A stretch of DNA of 64,000 nucleotides, from contig JAXLWK010000007.1 in assembly GCA_046328525.1 (NCBI GenBank), positions 186,001 to 250,000 of the forward strand, read 5' to 3'. The notes below the pieces were generated by a model that saw only the letters and a list, made by a program, of their open reading frames with translations, was not told the DNA's origin and made no database searches. This document shows positions 36,998 to 45,433 of the stretch, in pieces; position 1 is the first letter of the stretch, and each line of letters opens with the position of its first letter. The position numbers and the translations under genes were made by a program. Origin of the DNA: JBDHWG01 sp046328525. GTDB taxonomy: Bacteria; Chloroflexota; Anaerolineae; Epilineales; JAHCIE01.

Positions 36998-37564
36998 ATG
37001 GCCAGCCCGGCCAACATACAGGGGCCGCCGGCGGAGGGCCTGGAAGCAGCCAAGCAAACACTGATTCGGGGCAGCGGGCGCATCAGCGCGTTCTGGGGGC
37101 TGAATCGCGCGATGGGCGAAATCTACGGCCTGCTCTACATGACCCCCGGCGCCGTCAGCCTCGACGACATCGCCCACGCCCTGTGCATCAGCAAGGGCAG
37201 CGTGAGCATCCACATTCGCGGCCTCGAACGCCTGGGCATGGTGCACAAAGTCTGGAACGTCGGCGACCGCCGCGACTATTACGAAGTCGAAACCGATTTC
37301 TGGGCCATCGCCAAACAGATTTTCAAGGAGCGCGAGAAGAAGGAGTTCGAGCAAGCGCTCGGCTCCGTCAAGGAGAGCATGAGCCTCGTCGAATCGGTAG
37401 ACCCGGCGCACACCGACCCAACGGCCCAGTTCTACCGCGAGCGCCTGGCCGAGATGCAGGACTTCTTTGTGACCCTGGGCAAGCTCGTGGACGCCGTCCA
37501 GGCGCTCACCGAGCTGCGTCTGAGCGCCCTCGCCGCCCTCGGCCGCGACGCCCAGGAGGAGTAG
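36998..37564 (+). CDS. GbsR/MarR family transcriptional regulator
   Basis: A 188-residue regulator. The GbsR-type start GRISAFWGLNRAMGEIYGLL is followed by a winged helix (SLDDIAHALCISKGSVSIHI, RGLERLGMVHKVW, GDRRDYYEVE) and a long helical C-terminus for dimerisation. Relatives control osmoprotectant uptake or synthesis, but no such genes are adjacent, so the target is unknown. A perfect palindrome overlaps its promoter. The start is preceded by AAGGGG. Confidence 0.9.
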   Translation: MASPANIQGPPAEGLEAAKQTLIRGSGRISAFWGLNRAMGEIYGLLYMTPGAVSLDDIAHALCISKGSVSIHIRGLERLGMVHKVWNVGDRRDYYEVETDFWAIAKQIFKEREKKEFEQALGSVKESMSLVESVDPAHTDPTAQFYRERLAEMQDFFVTLGKLVDAVQALTELRLSALAALGRDAQEE

Positions 37565-37612
37565 CGCCGCGCGTCAGCCATTCGGCGGACGACGCAATCC
37601 ACCGCCTGGCAG

Positions 37613-37641
37613 TTGACTCGCCGCGCCAATTGCGATATACT
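37613..37641 (+). promoter_or_regulatory. Promoter of the T-box-trpS unit
   Basis: TTGACT (37613-37618), a 17-bp spacer and TATACT (37636-37641). Confidence 0.75.
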
Positions 37642-37649
37642 GATGCCAC

Positions 37650-37930
37650 GAACATGTACTGGCGATGAACAGGGGCAAGTAAGCGTCCCAGCGGGGCCAC
37701 AGAGAGTCGGGCAAAGGTGAGAGCCTGACGCCAGCGCGGATGCCGAATGGACCTGGGAGCTGCCGGCTGAACCCGCGAGCGCGGTAAGTAGGCCCGGCCG
37801 GAAGGCGACCGTTATCAGCGCACAGGGCGTCATGGGCGCCCGCAAAGAGGGGGGCGACAGCCTCCAAGCACGGTGGTACCACGTGGGTTATTCCCCCGCG
37901 TCCGGCAAGGGCGCGGGGGTTTTTGTATTT
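37650..37930 (+). promoter_or_regulatory. Trp-specific T-box leader
   Basis: The canonical T-box AAGCACGGTGGTACCACG is at 37866-37883, followed by a strong terminator CCCCCGCG (37893-37900), CGCGGGGG (37912-37919) and TTTTTTGT. Stem I is present, with GAATGGAC near 37743-37750 supplying a TGG specifier codon, which fits tryptophan and the gene behind it. Uncharged tRNA-Trp would pair with the specifier and the T-box bulge and stabilise the antiterminator, turning on trpS. The exact specifier position is inferred by eye. Confidence 0.9.
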
Positions 37931-37969
37931 CAAGCGAGCGAGGTCTTCGTTCAGGAAGGAGCAAGCGAC

Positions 37970-38995
37970 ATGTCGAAACCACGAGTGCTCAGCGGCGTAC
38001 AGCCGAGCGGCAATCTTCACATTGGCAACTACCTGGGGGCGATTCGGAATTGGGCTGCCGAGCAGGACCAGTTCGAGAACTACTTCTGTGTCGTGGACCA
38101 CCACGCCATCACCGTCCCGCAGGACCCGGATGAGCTGCGCCGCCGCACCATCAGCCTCACCAACGCCTACCTGGCGGCGGGCCTTGACCCGAACAAGGTG
38201 ACAATCTTCATCCAGTCCCACGTCCCAGAGCATACCGAGCTGGCGTGGATTCTGAACACCTTCACCTACTTCGGCGAGTTGCGGCGCATGACCCAGTTTA
38301 AGGAGAAGGCAGGCAAGCGGCAGGAGGAGGTTAACGTCGGCCTGTTCGACTACCCGGTGCTCCAGGCGGCGGACATCGTGCTCTACGACGCCAACTTCGT
38401 CCCCGTCGGCGAGGACCAGCGGCAACACGTCGAGCTGACCCGCGACATCGCCCAGCGCGTCAACTACCGCCTGGGCGAGGGAACGCTGGTCGTCCCGGAG
38501 CCGCTGATCAAGGTCGAGGGCGCGCGCATCATGGGCCTCGACGACCCGACCAAGAAGATGAGCAAGAGCGCCCCGACGCCGCGCAACTACATCGCCCTGA
38601 CGGACGACCCGGACACCATCCGCCAGAAGATGCGCGCCGCCGTCACCGACTCCGGGACGGAGATTCGCGCCGCCGAGGACAAGCCGGCCCTGACCAACCT
38701 CCTGACCATCTACTCCCTGTTCACGGGGCTGCCGCTGGCCGAGATCGAGGCGCGCTACGCGGGCAAGGGCTACTCGGACCTGAAGCGCGACCTGGCGGAG
38801 GTGATCATCGAGGGACTGGCCCCGTTCCAGGAGCGCATGGCCGAGCTAGAGGCGAACCCGGACTACACGGTGAGCGTCCTGCGGGAAGGCGCGGCCCGCG
38901 CCCAGGCCCAGGCATCCACCGTTCTGAACCGCGTCAAAGAGCGCATGGGTTACGTGCTGCCGTTCACCCAGCCGGCCAGCACCCTCGCGCGCTAG
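37970..38995 (+). CDS. trpS: Tryptophanyl-tRNA synthetase
   Basis: A 341-residue class I synthetase. It begins with SGVQPSGNLHIGNYLGAI (HIGH-type motif HIGN), has FVPVGEDQRQHVELTRDIA, and the KMSKS motif in KKMSKSAPTPRNY. Length is normal. ATG at 37970 has AGGAAGGAG nine bases upstream, directly after the T-box terminator. Control by tRNA-Trp charging through the leader. Confidence 0.97.
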   Translation: MSKPRVLSGVQPSGNLHIGNYLGAIRNWAAEQDQFENYFCVVDHHAITVPQDPDELRRRTISLTNAYLAAGLDPNKVTIFIQSHVPEHTELAWILNTFTYFGELRRMTQFKEKAGKRQEEVNVGLFDYPVLQAADIVLYDANFVPVGEDQRQHVELTRDIAQRVNYRLGEGTLVVPEPLIKVEGARIMGLDDPTKKMSKSAPTPRNYIALTDDPDTIRQKMRAAVTDSGTEIRAAEDKPALTNLLTIYSLFTGLPLAEIEARYAGKGYSDLKRDLAEVIIEGLAPFQERMAELEANPDYTVSVLREGAARAQAQASTVLNRVKERMGYVLPFTQPASTLAR

Positions 38996-39019
38996 AGATC
39001 ATGACATGACAGGAATGCA

Positions 39020-39068
39020 GTAACGACTTCAGCCGTTTCCCAGGCCGCACAACGACTGAAGTCGTTAC
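39020..39068. repeat. Dispersed palindrome, TTCAG family, between trpS and trpB
   Basis: GTAACGACTTCAG (39020-39032) and CTGAAGTCGTTAC (39056-39068) are perfect 13-base arms; the match extends to 17 of 18 bases. It could act as a terminator or partial barrier after trpS. Confidence 0.65.
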
Positions 39069-39127
39069 GACAAAACGCGAAGCGTCGAGCACCCGTCACC
39101 GTACCATCCAACCCACAAGGAGGAATT

Positions 39128-40486
39128 GTGGACCGAGACCAGGTGAAGTTCACCCTTTCCGAAGACGATCTGCCGCGCCAGTGGTACAACGTCCTCGCCG
39201 ACCTGCCCTTCCAGCTCCCGCCGTCGCTGCATCCGGGCACGGGGCAGCCGCTCGGCCCGGACGACCTGGCGCCCCTGTTCCCGATGAGCCTCATCTTGCA
39301 GGAGGTCAGCCAGGAGCGCATGCTAGACATCCCCCAGCCGGTACGGGATGTCTATCGGCTGTGGCGGCCGACGCCGCTCTACCGCGCCCGGCGCTGGGAG
39401 CAGGCCCTCGATACCCCCGCCCGCATCTACTACAAGTACGAGGGCGTTAGCCCCTCCGGCAGCCACAAGCCCAACACCGCCGTGCCGCAGGCCTTCTACA
39501 ACAAGCAGGAGGGCGTCAAGCGCCTGGCGACGGAGACAGGCGCGGGGCAGTGGGGCAGCTCCCTCGCGTTCGCGTGCGGCGTCTACGACTTGGAGTGCAA
39601 GGTATACATGGTGCGCGTGAGCTATGACCAGAAGCCGTACCGCCGCATCATGATGGAGACGTATGGCGCGTCCGTCGTGCCCAGCCCCAGCCCCGACACG
39701 AACGCCGGGCGCGCGATCCTGGCCGCCTCGCCCGACTCGCCGGGCAGCCTGGGCATCGCCATCAGCGAGGCCGTCGAGGACGCCGCCACCCGCGACGATA
39801 CCAAATACTCCCTCGGCAGCGTGCTCAACCACGTCCTGCTGCACCAGACGGTCATCGGGCAGGAGGTCATCAAGCAGCTCGAACTGGCCGACGCCGACCC
39901 GGACATCCTCATCGGCTGCGTCGGCGGCGGCAGCAACTTCGGCGGCTTCGCCCTGCCCTTCATCCCGGACCAACTCGGCCCGCGCAAGCGCCGCATCATC
40001 GCCGTTGAGCCGACGGCCGCGCCGAGTATCACTAAGGGCAAGTACGCCTACGACTACGGCGACACGGCCAAGATGGCGCCGATGGTCAAGATGCACACCC
40101 TCGGCCACGACTTCGTGCCGGAGCCGATCCACGCTGGCGGCCTGCGCTACCACGGCATGTCGCCCATCATCTCGGCCCTGTACGAGCACGGCCTCATCGA
40201 GGCCCGCGCCGTCGCCCAGCGCGCCATCTTCGAGGCCGCCGTCGGCTTCGCCCGCGCCGAGGGTATCATCCCCGCGCCGGAGCCGTCCCACGCCATCCGC
40301 GTGGCGATGGAGGAGGCGCTGCGCTGCAAGGAGAGCGGCGAGGCCAAGACCATCGTCTTCAACCTGTGCGGCCACGGCCACTTCGACCTGGGCGCGTATG
40401 AGCGCTACCTGACCAACCAGCTCACCGACCTGGACTACTCGCAGGAAGCCGTCGAGGCGTCCCTGGAGAAGCTCCCGCAGGTGTAG
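39128..40486 (+). CDS. trpB: Tryptophan synthase beta chain, TrpB2-like
   Basis: A 452-residue PLP enzyme converting indole and serine to tryptophan. The PLP lysine is in SPSGSHKPNTAVPQA, with ETGAGQWGSSLAFACG and the phosphate loop IGCVGGGSNFGG. The longer N-terminal region (LPPSLHPGTGQPLGPDDLAP) and the variant of the lysine motif mark the TrpB2 subgroup, which often works without TrpA. No trpA is nearby. The start is GTG at 39128 with AAGGAGG five bases upstream. It lies 132 bp after trpS and may share T-box control if the palindrome between them is read through. Confidence 0.93.
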   Translation: MDRDQVKFTLSEDDLPRQWYNVLADLPFQLPPSLHPGTGQPLGPDDLAPLFPMSLILQEVSQERMLDIPQPVRDVYRLWRPTPLYRARRWEQALDTPARIYYKYEGVSPSGSHKPNTAVPQAFYNKQEGVKRLATETGAGQWGSSLAFACGVYDLECKVYMVRVSYDQKPYRRIMMETYGASVVPSPSPDTNAGRAILAASPDSPGSLGIAISEAVEDAATRDDTKYSLGSVLNHVLLHQTVIGQEVIKQLELADADPDILIGCVGGGSNFGGFALPFIPDQLGPRKRRIIAVEPTAAPSITKGKYAYDYGDTAKMAPMVKMHTLGHDFVPEPIHAGGLRYHGMSPIISALYEHGLIEARAVAQRAIFEAAVGFARAEGIIPAPEPSHAIRVAMEEALRCKESGEAKTIVFNLCGHGHFDLGAYERYLTNQLTDLDYSQEAVEASLEKLPQV

Positions 40487-40505
40487 CCGCGCACTCGGTT
40501 CCTTC

Positions 40506-40542
40506 ACACGCCCGGCCGTAGACGCGAGCCGGGCGTGTTTGT
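40506..40542 (+). terminator. Terminator of trpB
   Basis: ACACGCCCGGC (40506-40516) and GCCGGGCGTGT (40528-40538) form a perfect 11-bp stem, followed by TTGT. Confidence 0.75.
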
Positions 40543-40631
40543 ATCGCACAGGCCTTTTGCGTTGAAACGGATCGAACGTACAATTCAGCGATTGGCGTAG
40601 GTAGACACCGCGCCGGAACACGCGAGGGTAC

Positions 40632-40964
40632 ATGGCGAGCCAGTGGAACGAGGAAGTGAAAAGCAAAGACATCCCGGACGTTCAGCGCTTCATTGAGATC
40701 CTGCACTCTGCGCTTCCGTCCTTGGCAGAACATTACTCGGTCAAGTCACTGGCCGTGTTCGGTTCCTATGTTCGCAACGAGCAGCGTCCCGACAGTGATC
40801 TGGATGTGCTGGTGGAGTTTGAGCAAACGCCTACCCTTTTCGACCTGGTTCACTTAGCCGATGAGTTGAGCGAGAACCTTGGTGTACAGGTTGACCTCGT
40901 ACCCAAGCAAGGCCTACGGCGCACAATTGGCAAGCATATCCTTGCAGAGGCCGTTCCCGTATGA
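40632..40964 (+). CDS. mntA: MNT-type nucleotidyltransferase antitoxin (MntA-like)
   Basis: A 110-residue minimal nucleotidyltransferase. The active site is FGSYVRNEQRPDSDLDVLVE, with GSY and the DxD metal ligands intact. Proteins of this type pair with HEPN ribonuclease toxins and inactivate them by adding AMP groups. The stop overlaps the start of the HEPN fragment by ATGA, so the two-gene module is recognisable. The toxin has lost its catalytic end, so the antitoxin may be a leftover or may have another target. Confidence 0.88.
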   Translation: MASQWNEEVKSKDIPDVQRFIEILHSALPSLAEHYSVKSLAVFGSYVRNEQRPDSDLDVLVEFEQTPTLFDLVHLADELSENLGVQVDLVPKQGLRRTIGKHILAEAVPV

Positions 40965-41155
40965 ACGATGAGCGAAGCTACGGCGACTACCTGGGCGATA
41001 TGCTCGACATGGCTCAAGCAGTCCAAGCGTTCGTTGCGGGCATGAGTTACGACGAATTCCTTGCGGACCTCAAAACGCAACTCGCAGTTACGCGAGCGCT
41101 CGAGATCATGGGCGAGGCGGCTAAGCATATCCCACCTGAACACACCGTATGTTGA
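40961..41155 (+). pseudogene. HEPN (DUF86) toxin truncated before its catalytic motif
   Basis: A 64-codon remnant with the N-terminal half of a DUF86/HEPN toxin: YGDYLGDMLDMAQAVQAFV and LAVTRALEIMGEAAKHIP. Family members run on to about 110 residues and carry the R-x4-6-H ribonuclease motif and its Tyr in the missing half. The frame stops in TVC just as the next gene begins at 41149, so the break lies near 41140. It should have no RNase activity. Reading frame and start are intact up to the break. Confidence 0.8.
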
Positions 41156-42597
41156 ACGTCGAGTCCGTGACGGGGCGCAGGCCGCCCAGCGCAGGGCGCC
41201 GCCTCATTGAGCGCGCATCGCTGCTGTTGTCTACCCGCGTCGGCGAAGCGCTCCTGGCGGCGCTGGTCTTCCTGGCCGCCCTCCTCATCCGCTGGCCCTC
41301 CCTCCAACAGATCCCCCGCTTCAACGACGAAGTCACCATCTGGCGCACCGTCGTCGGCGTCGTCAACGACGGCGCGCGGCCCCTCGTTTTCGAGGACACC
41401 GGCTACAACGGCCCGCTGGTCATCTACCTGCTCGCCGCCGCGCGGCTGGTGTCGAGCGCCCTCCAGACGCCGCGCATCCTGACGGCCCTGCTCGGCAGCG
41501 CGGGCGTCCTCGCCGTCTACCTGTTCGGCCGCGCCCTGTACGGCCGCGCCCTCTGGCTCATCGCCGCCGCGGCGCTCACCGGTCTGGCGGTGCAGACCCA
41601 CCCTCTGTGCGCCGCCTTCGTGCCGGGCCTGGTCATCTGGCTGTGGCTCCAGCCAAAGGGGCGACGGCTGCTCTGGGGCCGCTGGGGTATCCTAGCCCTG
41701 CTCACCCTGTTCCTCGCCTACACCCCCATCCTCCTCTATCATCTACCGGCCCTCCTCGGCGGCTCGCGCTCGCGGCTCGTCGGGGCGTCGAGCAACGTTG
41801 CCGAAGGCTGGGGGGACACGCCCTACCCGGCCGGTATCGTCAACCTGGCGCTGTCCTTCGTGGACGTACTCAGCAGCGCGCGCCACAGCGCCGAGGCTCC
41901 GTGGCAGGCCGACGCCTTCGCCGTACTCGTGGCAGCGGTGGCCGTGGCAAGCCTCATCTACACAGCGCGCCGCCAGTCTCTACCCCTCTGGCTCGTCGGC
42001 TCGGCGCTGGTCTGCATGCCGGTGCTCGTGCGCGAGTACAGCAACACCCTCCTGGGCCGCTACAGCGGCCTGGCCTTGCCCGCGATGAGCGTCGCCATCG
42101 GCGGCGCGGCGGCCATGCTCCTCCTGCGCCCTGGCGGGCAGCGGGGCGCGTGGGCGACCGCGTCGCGTATCGTGGTCGGGTTGCTCATCGTCATCATGCT
42201 CATCGGTCTTTCGGCGCGCCTCGTGGGCTACTATGCCGCCGAGGGAGCCGCGAACCGAACCAACGATGCCTTCTTCGCCGTCGTCGCCGACGTCGAGCGC
42301 ACGGGACAGCCCGTCGTGCTCGACAGTGCCATCAAGCGCACCAGTGGCGAGGGCACCGGGCCGAGCAGCGTGCTGGATGGGATGTTCGCCTGGCGGGGGG
42401 TCGAGGTCAAGCGCCTCGGCTCAGCGGAGAAGCTCGACAACTACCTGCGGGCGATCTCGTGGCCGGTCCAGGTCATAGTCGCCGACGAGACCCTGAGCGA
42501 GATGGCGACCCGACCGAAGCTGAGCGGAGGACAGGCGCGCAGCATCGCTCCCGTGTCCGACGTCAACGCCTGGGGCGTGTACCAATTCACGCCCTAG
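41149..42597 (+). CDS. Membrane glycosyltransferase, GT39/ArnT-like
   Basis: A 482-residue polytopic protein with an Asp-Glu pair in the first outer loop (RWPSLQQIPRFNDEVTIWR), as in GT-C polyprenyl-sugar transferases. It resembles the gene at 10323-11951 in motif and in the LAVQTHPLCAAFVPG-like segment. It starts inside the last codons of the HEPN remnant. No distinct ribosome-binding site; translation may be coupled to the remnant. The true start could be slightly downstream. Confidence 0.75.
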   Translation: MLNVESVTGRRPPSAGRRLIERASLLLSTRVGEALLAALVFLAALLIRWPSLQQIPRFNDEVTIWRTVVGVVNDGARPLVFEDTGYNGPLVIYLLAAARLVSSALQTPRILTALLGSAGVLAVYLFGRALYGRALWLIAAAALTGLAVQTHPLCAAFVPGLVIWLWLQPKGRRLLWGRWGILALLTLFLAYTPILLYHLPALLGGSRSRLVGASSNVAEGWGDTPYPAGIVNLALSFVDVLSSARHSAEAPWQADAFAVLVAAVAVASLIYTARRQSLPLWLVGSALVCMPVLVREYSNTLLGRYSGLALPAMSVAIGGAAAMLLLRPGGQRGAWATASRIVVGLLIVIMLIGLSARLVGYYAAEGAANRTNDAFFAVVADVERTGQPVVLDSAIKRTSGEGTGPSSVLDGMFAWRGVEVKRLGSAEKLDNYLRAISWPVQVIVADETLSEMATRPKLSGGQARSIAPVSDVNAWGVYQFTP

Positions 42598-42607
42598 CGT
42601 GGCGCGA

Positions 42608-42637
42608 TTGACTGATTCACGAGCGCCGGTATAGAAT
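42608..42637 (+). promoter_or_regulatory. Promoter of the DUF29 gene
   Basis: TTGACT (42608-42613), an 18-bp spacer and TAGAAT (42632-42637). Confidence 0.55.
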
Positions 42638-42686
42638 TCCCTATTGGCGAGACGGCTTGAACAGGACGCGCTAGAAGGACAGGAGC

Positions 42687-43112
42687 ATGGACTGGGAGAA
42701 GCTTTCGGCGACTTCGCACCTTCAAACTGCCCTGGCAATTCGAGACGAGCTGCGGCAGCAACACATTGAGGAAGCCTCAAACGGCCTCGAGGAGTTAATT
42801 GACGCCTTGGGACGGTCAGAGCGGCGCGCGCTGCGTAGCCAGTTGACGCGATTGATGATGCACATTCTCAAGTGGAAGATTCAGCCGGAGCGGCGCACTC
42901 GAAGCTGGGTGGCCTCCATCACTGAGGCGCGCATCGAGATTCAGAGCCTCCTGGAAGACGAGCCGAGCCTTCGCGCTGAGCTGCCCGCGCTGTGGGACAG
43001 GTGCTTTGCTGCCGCGAAGCGCCTCGCCGAGGATGAAACGGGCATCGAGCCGACAATGACGACCCTCACCGAGGACGAGGTCTTTGCCGCCGAGTACCGC
43101 CTCACCGATTAG
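42687..43112 (+). CDS. DUF29 family protein
   Basis: A 141-residue helical protein matching DUF29: it starts with DWEKLSATSHLQTALAIRDE-like sequence and has RRALRSQLTRLMMHILKWKI, then TRSWVASITEARIEIQSLL. DUF29 proteins are common in Cyanobacteria and Chloroflexota; function unknown. AGGAG stands directly before the ATG. Confidence 0.85.
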   Translation: MDWEKLSATSHLQTALAIRDELRQQHIEEASNGLEELIDALGRSERRALRSQLTRLMMHILKWKIQPERRTRSWVASITEARIEIQSLLEDEPSLRAELPALWDRCFAAAKRLAEDETGIEPTMTTLTEDEVFAAEYRLTD

Positions 43113-43190
43113 CCCATCAGGTGAGGCCGGCCCAGTATCGGGGGTGTTCAGATGTCCCCAACAGAACAGGCCGCTGGACGAGGAAGAGTG

Positions 43191-43227
43191 AGCGGCCCTC
43201 TCGTGTGGAGAGGGCCGCTTCTGTTTT
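43191..43227. terminator. Bidirectional terminator
   Basis: AGCGGCCCTCTC (43191-43202) and GAGAGGGCCGCT (43208-43219) make a perfect 12-bp stem with a 5-base loop, TCTGTTTT on the plus side. It separates the convergent DUF29 and phosphofructokinase genes. Confidence 0.75.
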
Positions 43228-43241
43228 CCGTCAGCGAAGCT

Positions 43242-44393
43242 TTAGTACAGGAACATCGGCTTGCCCATGACGTGAGCCACCTTCGGGCGATACGCCTCGA
43301 CGTCGTACAGCTCGTGCACGTCCACGCGCTTGACGCCCTGGGTCACTGTCTGGATCGGGATGTTGGTGTACTTGCCCTCTTGCAGCGCGACCAGGCGGCC
43401 CGTGACGCCGCGCGTGAGCAGCTGCGCCGCCAGGTAGCCGTAGCTCGTCGCCACCATGCGGTCGAGGGCGTCGGGCGCGCCAGAGCGCATCAGGTACGCC
43501 ACCTGCTGATAGATCATGTCGCTCTTCGTCAGCTCCTTGAGCACGTCGACCGTGAACTGACCGATGCCGCCGAGCTTCTTGTGCCCATAGGCGTCCTCGA
43601 TGCCACGCTCGAACACGTCGCCGCCGATCATCTGCCCACCCTCGGAGATGGTCATGATGGCGTACTGGCTCGGGTTGCGCTTCTTGTCCTCAATCAGGAG
43701 CTTCGCCAGCTTGTCCGGATCGAAAGGAACCTCGGAGATAATGGCGCGGTCCGCGCTGGCGAGATAGGCGGCGATGAGGCTGGTCTCGCCGGAGTTGCGG
43801 CCGAACAGCTCGACCACGGCGATACGCTCGTGGGAGCCGGCCGGCGTGCGCAGAGCGTGGATGAACTCGACGCTGCGGGTCACGGCGGTCGAGAAGCCGA
43901 TGCAGTAGTCCGTGCCAAAGACGTCATTGTCCATGGTCTTCGGGATGGCGACGACCGGAATGCCTTCCTTGTGCATGCGCACGGCGTAGCTCAGGGTGTC
44001 GTCGCCGCCGATCGGAATGAGCGCCTCGATGCCCAACTTGTTGAGCACGCGCAGCACGTGCGGCGTGAAGTCGTAGCGCTTGTCAGGGTTAGGTTCCTCG
44101 ACGGTGAGGAACGAGGGGGCTTCCTTCAGGCGCACGCGCGCCGGGTTCGTGCGCGACGTGTGCAGGAAGGTGCCGCCAGTGCGGTCAATCGTGCGAACGA
44201 TGGCCTTGTTGAGCGGGATGGCCCACTCGTCTTGCGGCGCGGGATCGTCCGGGTTGTAGTACAGCAGACCGGCCCAGCCGCGGCGGATGCCGACCGCCTC
44301 ATGGCCTTCGTCAATGAGGTGATCCACCACCGCTTTGATGGCCGGGTTCAAGCCCGGAACGTCTCCGCCGCCTGTCAAAATTCCTACGCGCAT
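43242..44393 (-). CDS. pfkA: 6-phosphofructokinase, PPi-dependent type by signature
   Basis: A 383-residue phosphofructokinase. The N-terminal GILTGGGDVPGLNPAI and FGRNSGETSLIAAYLA are typical. At the two positions that separate phosphoryl donors, it has Asp in PIGGDDTLSYA (GGDD rather than GGDG) and Lys in PKTMDND (rather than PGTIDND), the combination known for pyrophosphate-dependent enzymes. It would then work reversibly in glycolysis and gluconeogenesis. The ATG has GGAGGAA five bases upstream. The YbaK-like gene ends 13 bp before it. Confidence 0.9.
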   Translation of the reverse strand: MRVGILTGGGDVPGLNPAIKAVVDHLIDEGHEAVGIRRGWAGLLYYNPDDPAPQDEWAIPLNKAIVRTIDRTGGTFLHTSRTNPARVRLKEAPSFLTVEEPNPDKRYDFTPHVLRVLNKLGIEALIPIGGDDTLSYAVRMHKEGIPVVAIPKTMDNDVFGTDYCIGFSTAVTRSVEFIHALRTPAGSHERIAVVELFGRNSGETSLIAAYLASADRAIISEVPFDPDKLAKLLIEDKKRNPSQYAIMTISEGGQMIGGDVFERGIEDAYGHKKLGGIGQFTVDVLKELTKSDMIYQQVAYLMRSGAPDALDRMVATSYGYLAAQLLTRGVTGRLVALQEGKYTNIPIQTVTQGVKRVDVHELYDVEAYRPKVAHVMGKPMFLY

Positions 44394-44406
44394 ATTCTTC
44401 CTCCAT

Positions 44407-44886
44407 TCAGGCTTTCACGATATCCGCGACCTGACCGTTTGTGAGCGTAATCAGGCGCGACAAGGGGATCGCAAAGATCGCGTTCGACGCGCCCGCCGCC
44501 GCGTAGACCGTGACGTAGCGTTGCAGGCTGGCGTCAATGACCACGGGCACCTGCGTGGCGTGGGCGACGGGTGGGACGCCGCCGACGCTATAGCCCGTGA
44601 CGCGCGTGACTGTCTCCGCATCGGCGATCTTGACCCGCGACTTGGACACGCCGAAGAGCGCGCCGAGCTTGCGGTCATCCGCCTTCATGTCGCCCGCCAC
44701 CAGCGCCACGACCGGCTGCCCGTCCACCACGAAGCACAGCGACTTGACGATCGCGCCGACCTCGCAGCCCACGGCCGCCGCCGCCAGGGGCGCGGTCGCC
44801 GTGCTCACATCGTATTCGATGACGTTCAGATCCGGCGCCGCCGTGTGTAGATAGCCGCGGACGCGATCCACAGGATTATCAGACAT
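44407..44886 (-). CDS. YbaK/ProX-type aminoacyl-tRNA deacylase
   Basis: A 159-residue YbaK/ProRS-editing-domain protein. It shows AAAAVGCEVGAIVKSLCFVVDG, the lysine of ADDRKLGALFGVSKSRVK, and VTGYSVGGVPPVAHATQVP, the family's substrate-binding GxxPxG-like loop. Relatives remove mischarged amino acids from tRNA. ATG at 44886 with GGGGAG close upstream. Probably in one transcript with pfkA, 13 bp downstream. Confidence 0.88.
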   Translation of the reverse strand: MSDNPVDRVRGYLHTAAPDLNVIEYDVSTATAPLAAAAVGCEVGAIVKSLCFVVDGQPVVALVAGDMKADDRKLGALFGVSKSRVKIADAETVTRVTGYSVGGVPPVAHATQVPVVIDASLQRYVTVYAAAGASNAIFAIPLSRLITLTNGQVADIVKA

Positions 44887-44977
44887 GCTCCCCCGTGACA
44901 ACGCCTACATTGTACCGCAATTTCCCCGTCAAGAAAACTCCGCAATCGTTACACTTGTGCCATCCGCCACAAGATAT

Positions 44978-44985
44978 GCTACAAT
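44978..44985 (+). promoter_or_regulatory. Extended -10 element before the 127-residue hypothetical gene
   Basis: TGCTACAAT, an extended -10 (TACAAT at 44980-44985), 38 bp before the start. No good -35 box at 17 bp. Confidence 0.4.
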
Positions 44986-45023
44986 GAACCCACGCACGAT
45001 ACAACGTTCACCGGGACCACGGC

Positions 45024-45407
45024 ATGGACCCCTTCGACGACAAACGCATCGAGGACGTTCGCGGCGAACCGGCCGACGAGCTGCTCTACATCACCCGCTT
45101 CATCCTGGAAAAGCTGTTCACCGGCCTCCCCCGCGAGTTCTGGCGGCATCTGCGTACTGCGCGCCGCGAGGTGCGCATGGCCGTGGTCGTGCTGCTCCGC
45201 GCCCTCGCCGACCTGCTCGAACACATTGACGAGCTAGAAGAAGCGGCGCGGGCCGAGAGCGTCAGCAAGCAGCGTGGCAAGATCAATCTCGACATCTCGC
45301 CTGAGCCGCACGACCCAGACGCGCGCCCTCCGTGGGAGGAGCCGCCGCCCCCAACCCCACCCGCCCAGCCACCGAGCCGCCAGCGCGGCAAAATCTCCCT
45401 CGATTAA
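45024..45407 (+). CDS. Hypothetical protein with repeated RGKI(N/S)LD motif
   Basis: A 127-residue protein I do not recognise. The first 85 residues are predicted helical and amphipathic (ELLYITRFILEKLF, VRMAVVVLLRALADLLEHID). The end is proline-rich (PPPPTPPAQPP) and holds two copies of a short motif, KQRGKINLDIS and RQRGKISLD, the second at the very C-terminus. Such a pair of identical short motifs on a flexible tail suggests a docking peptide. The ribosome-binding site is weak. Codon use and GC match the neighbours. Confidence 0.6.
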   Translation: MDPFDDKRIEDVRGEPADELLYITRFILEKLFTGLPREFWRHLRTARREVRMAVVVLLRALADLLEHIDELEEAARAESVSKQRGKINLDISPEPHDPDARPPWEEPPPPTPPAQPPSRQRGKISLD

Positions 45408-45433
45408 CCGCTTTCTTTACGATGCGCCGCGCC

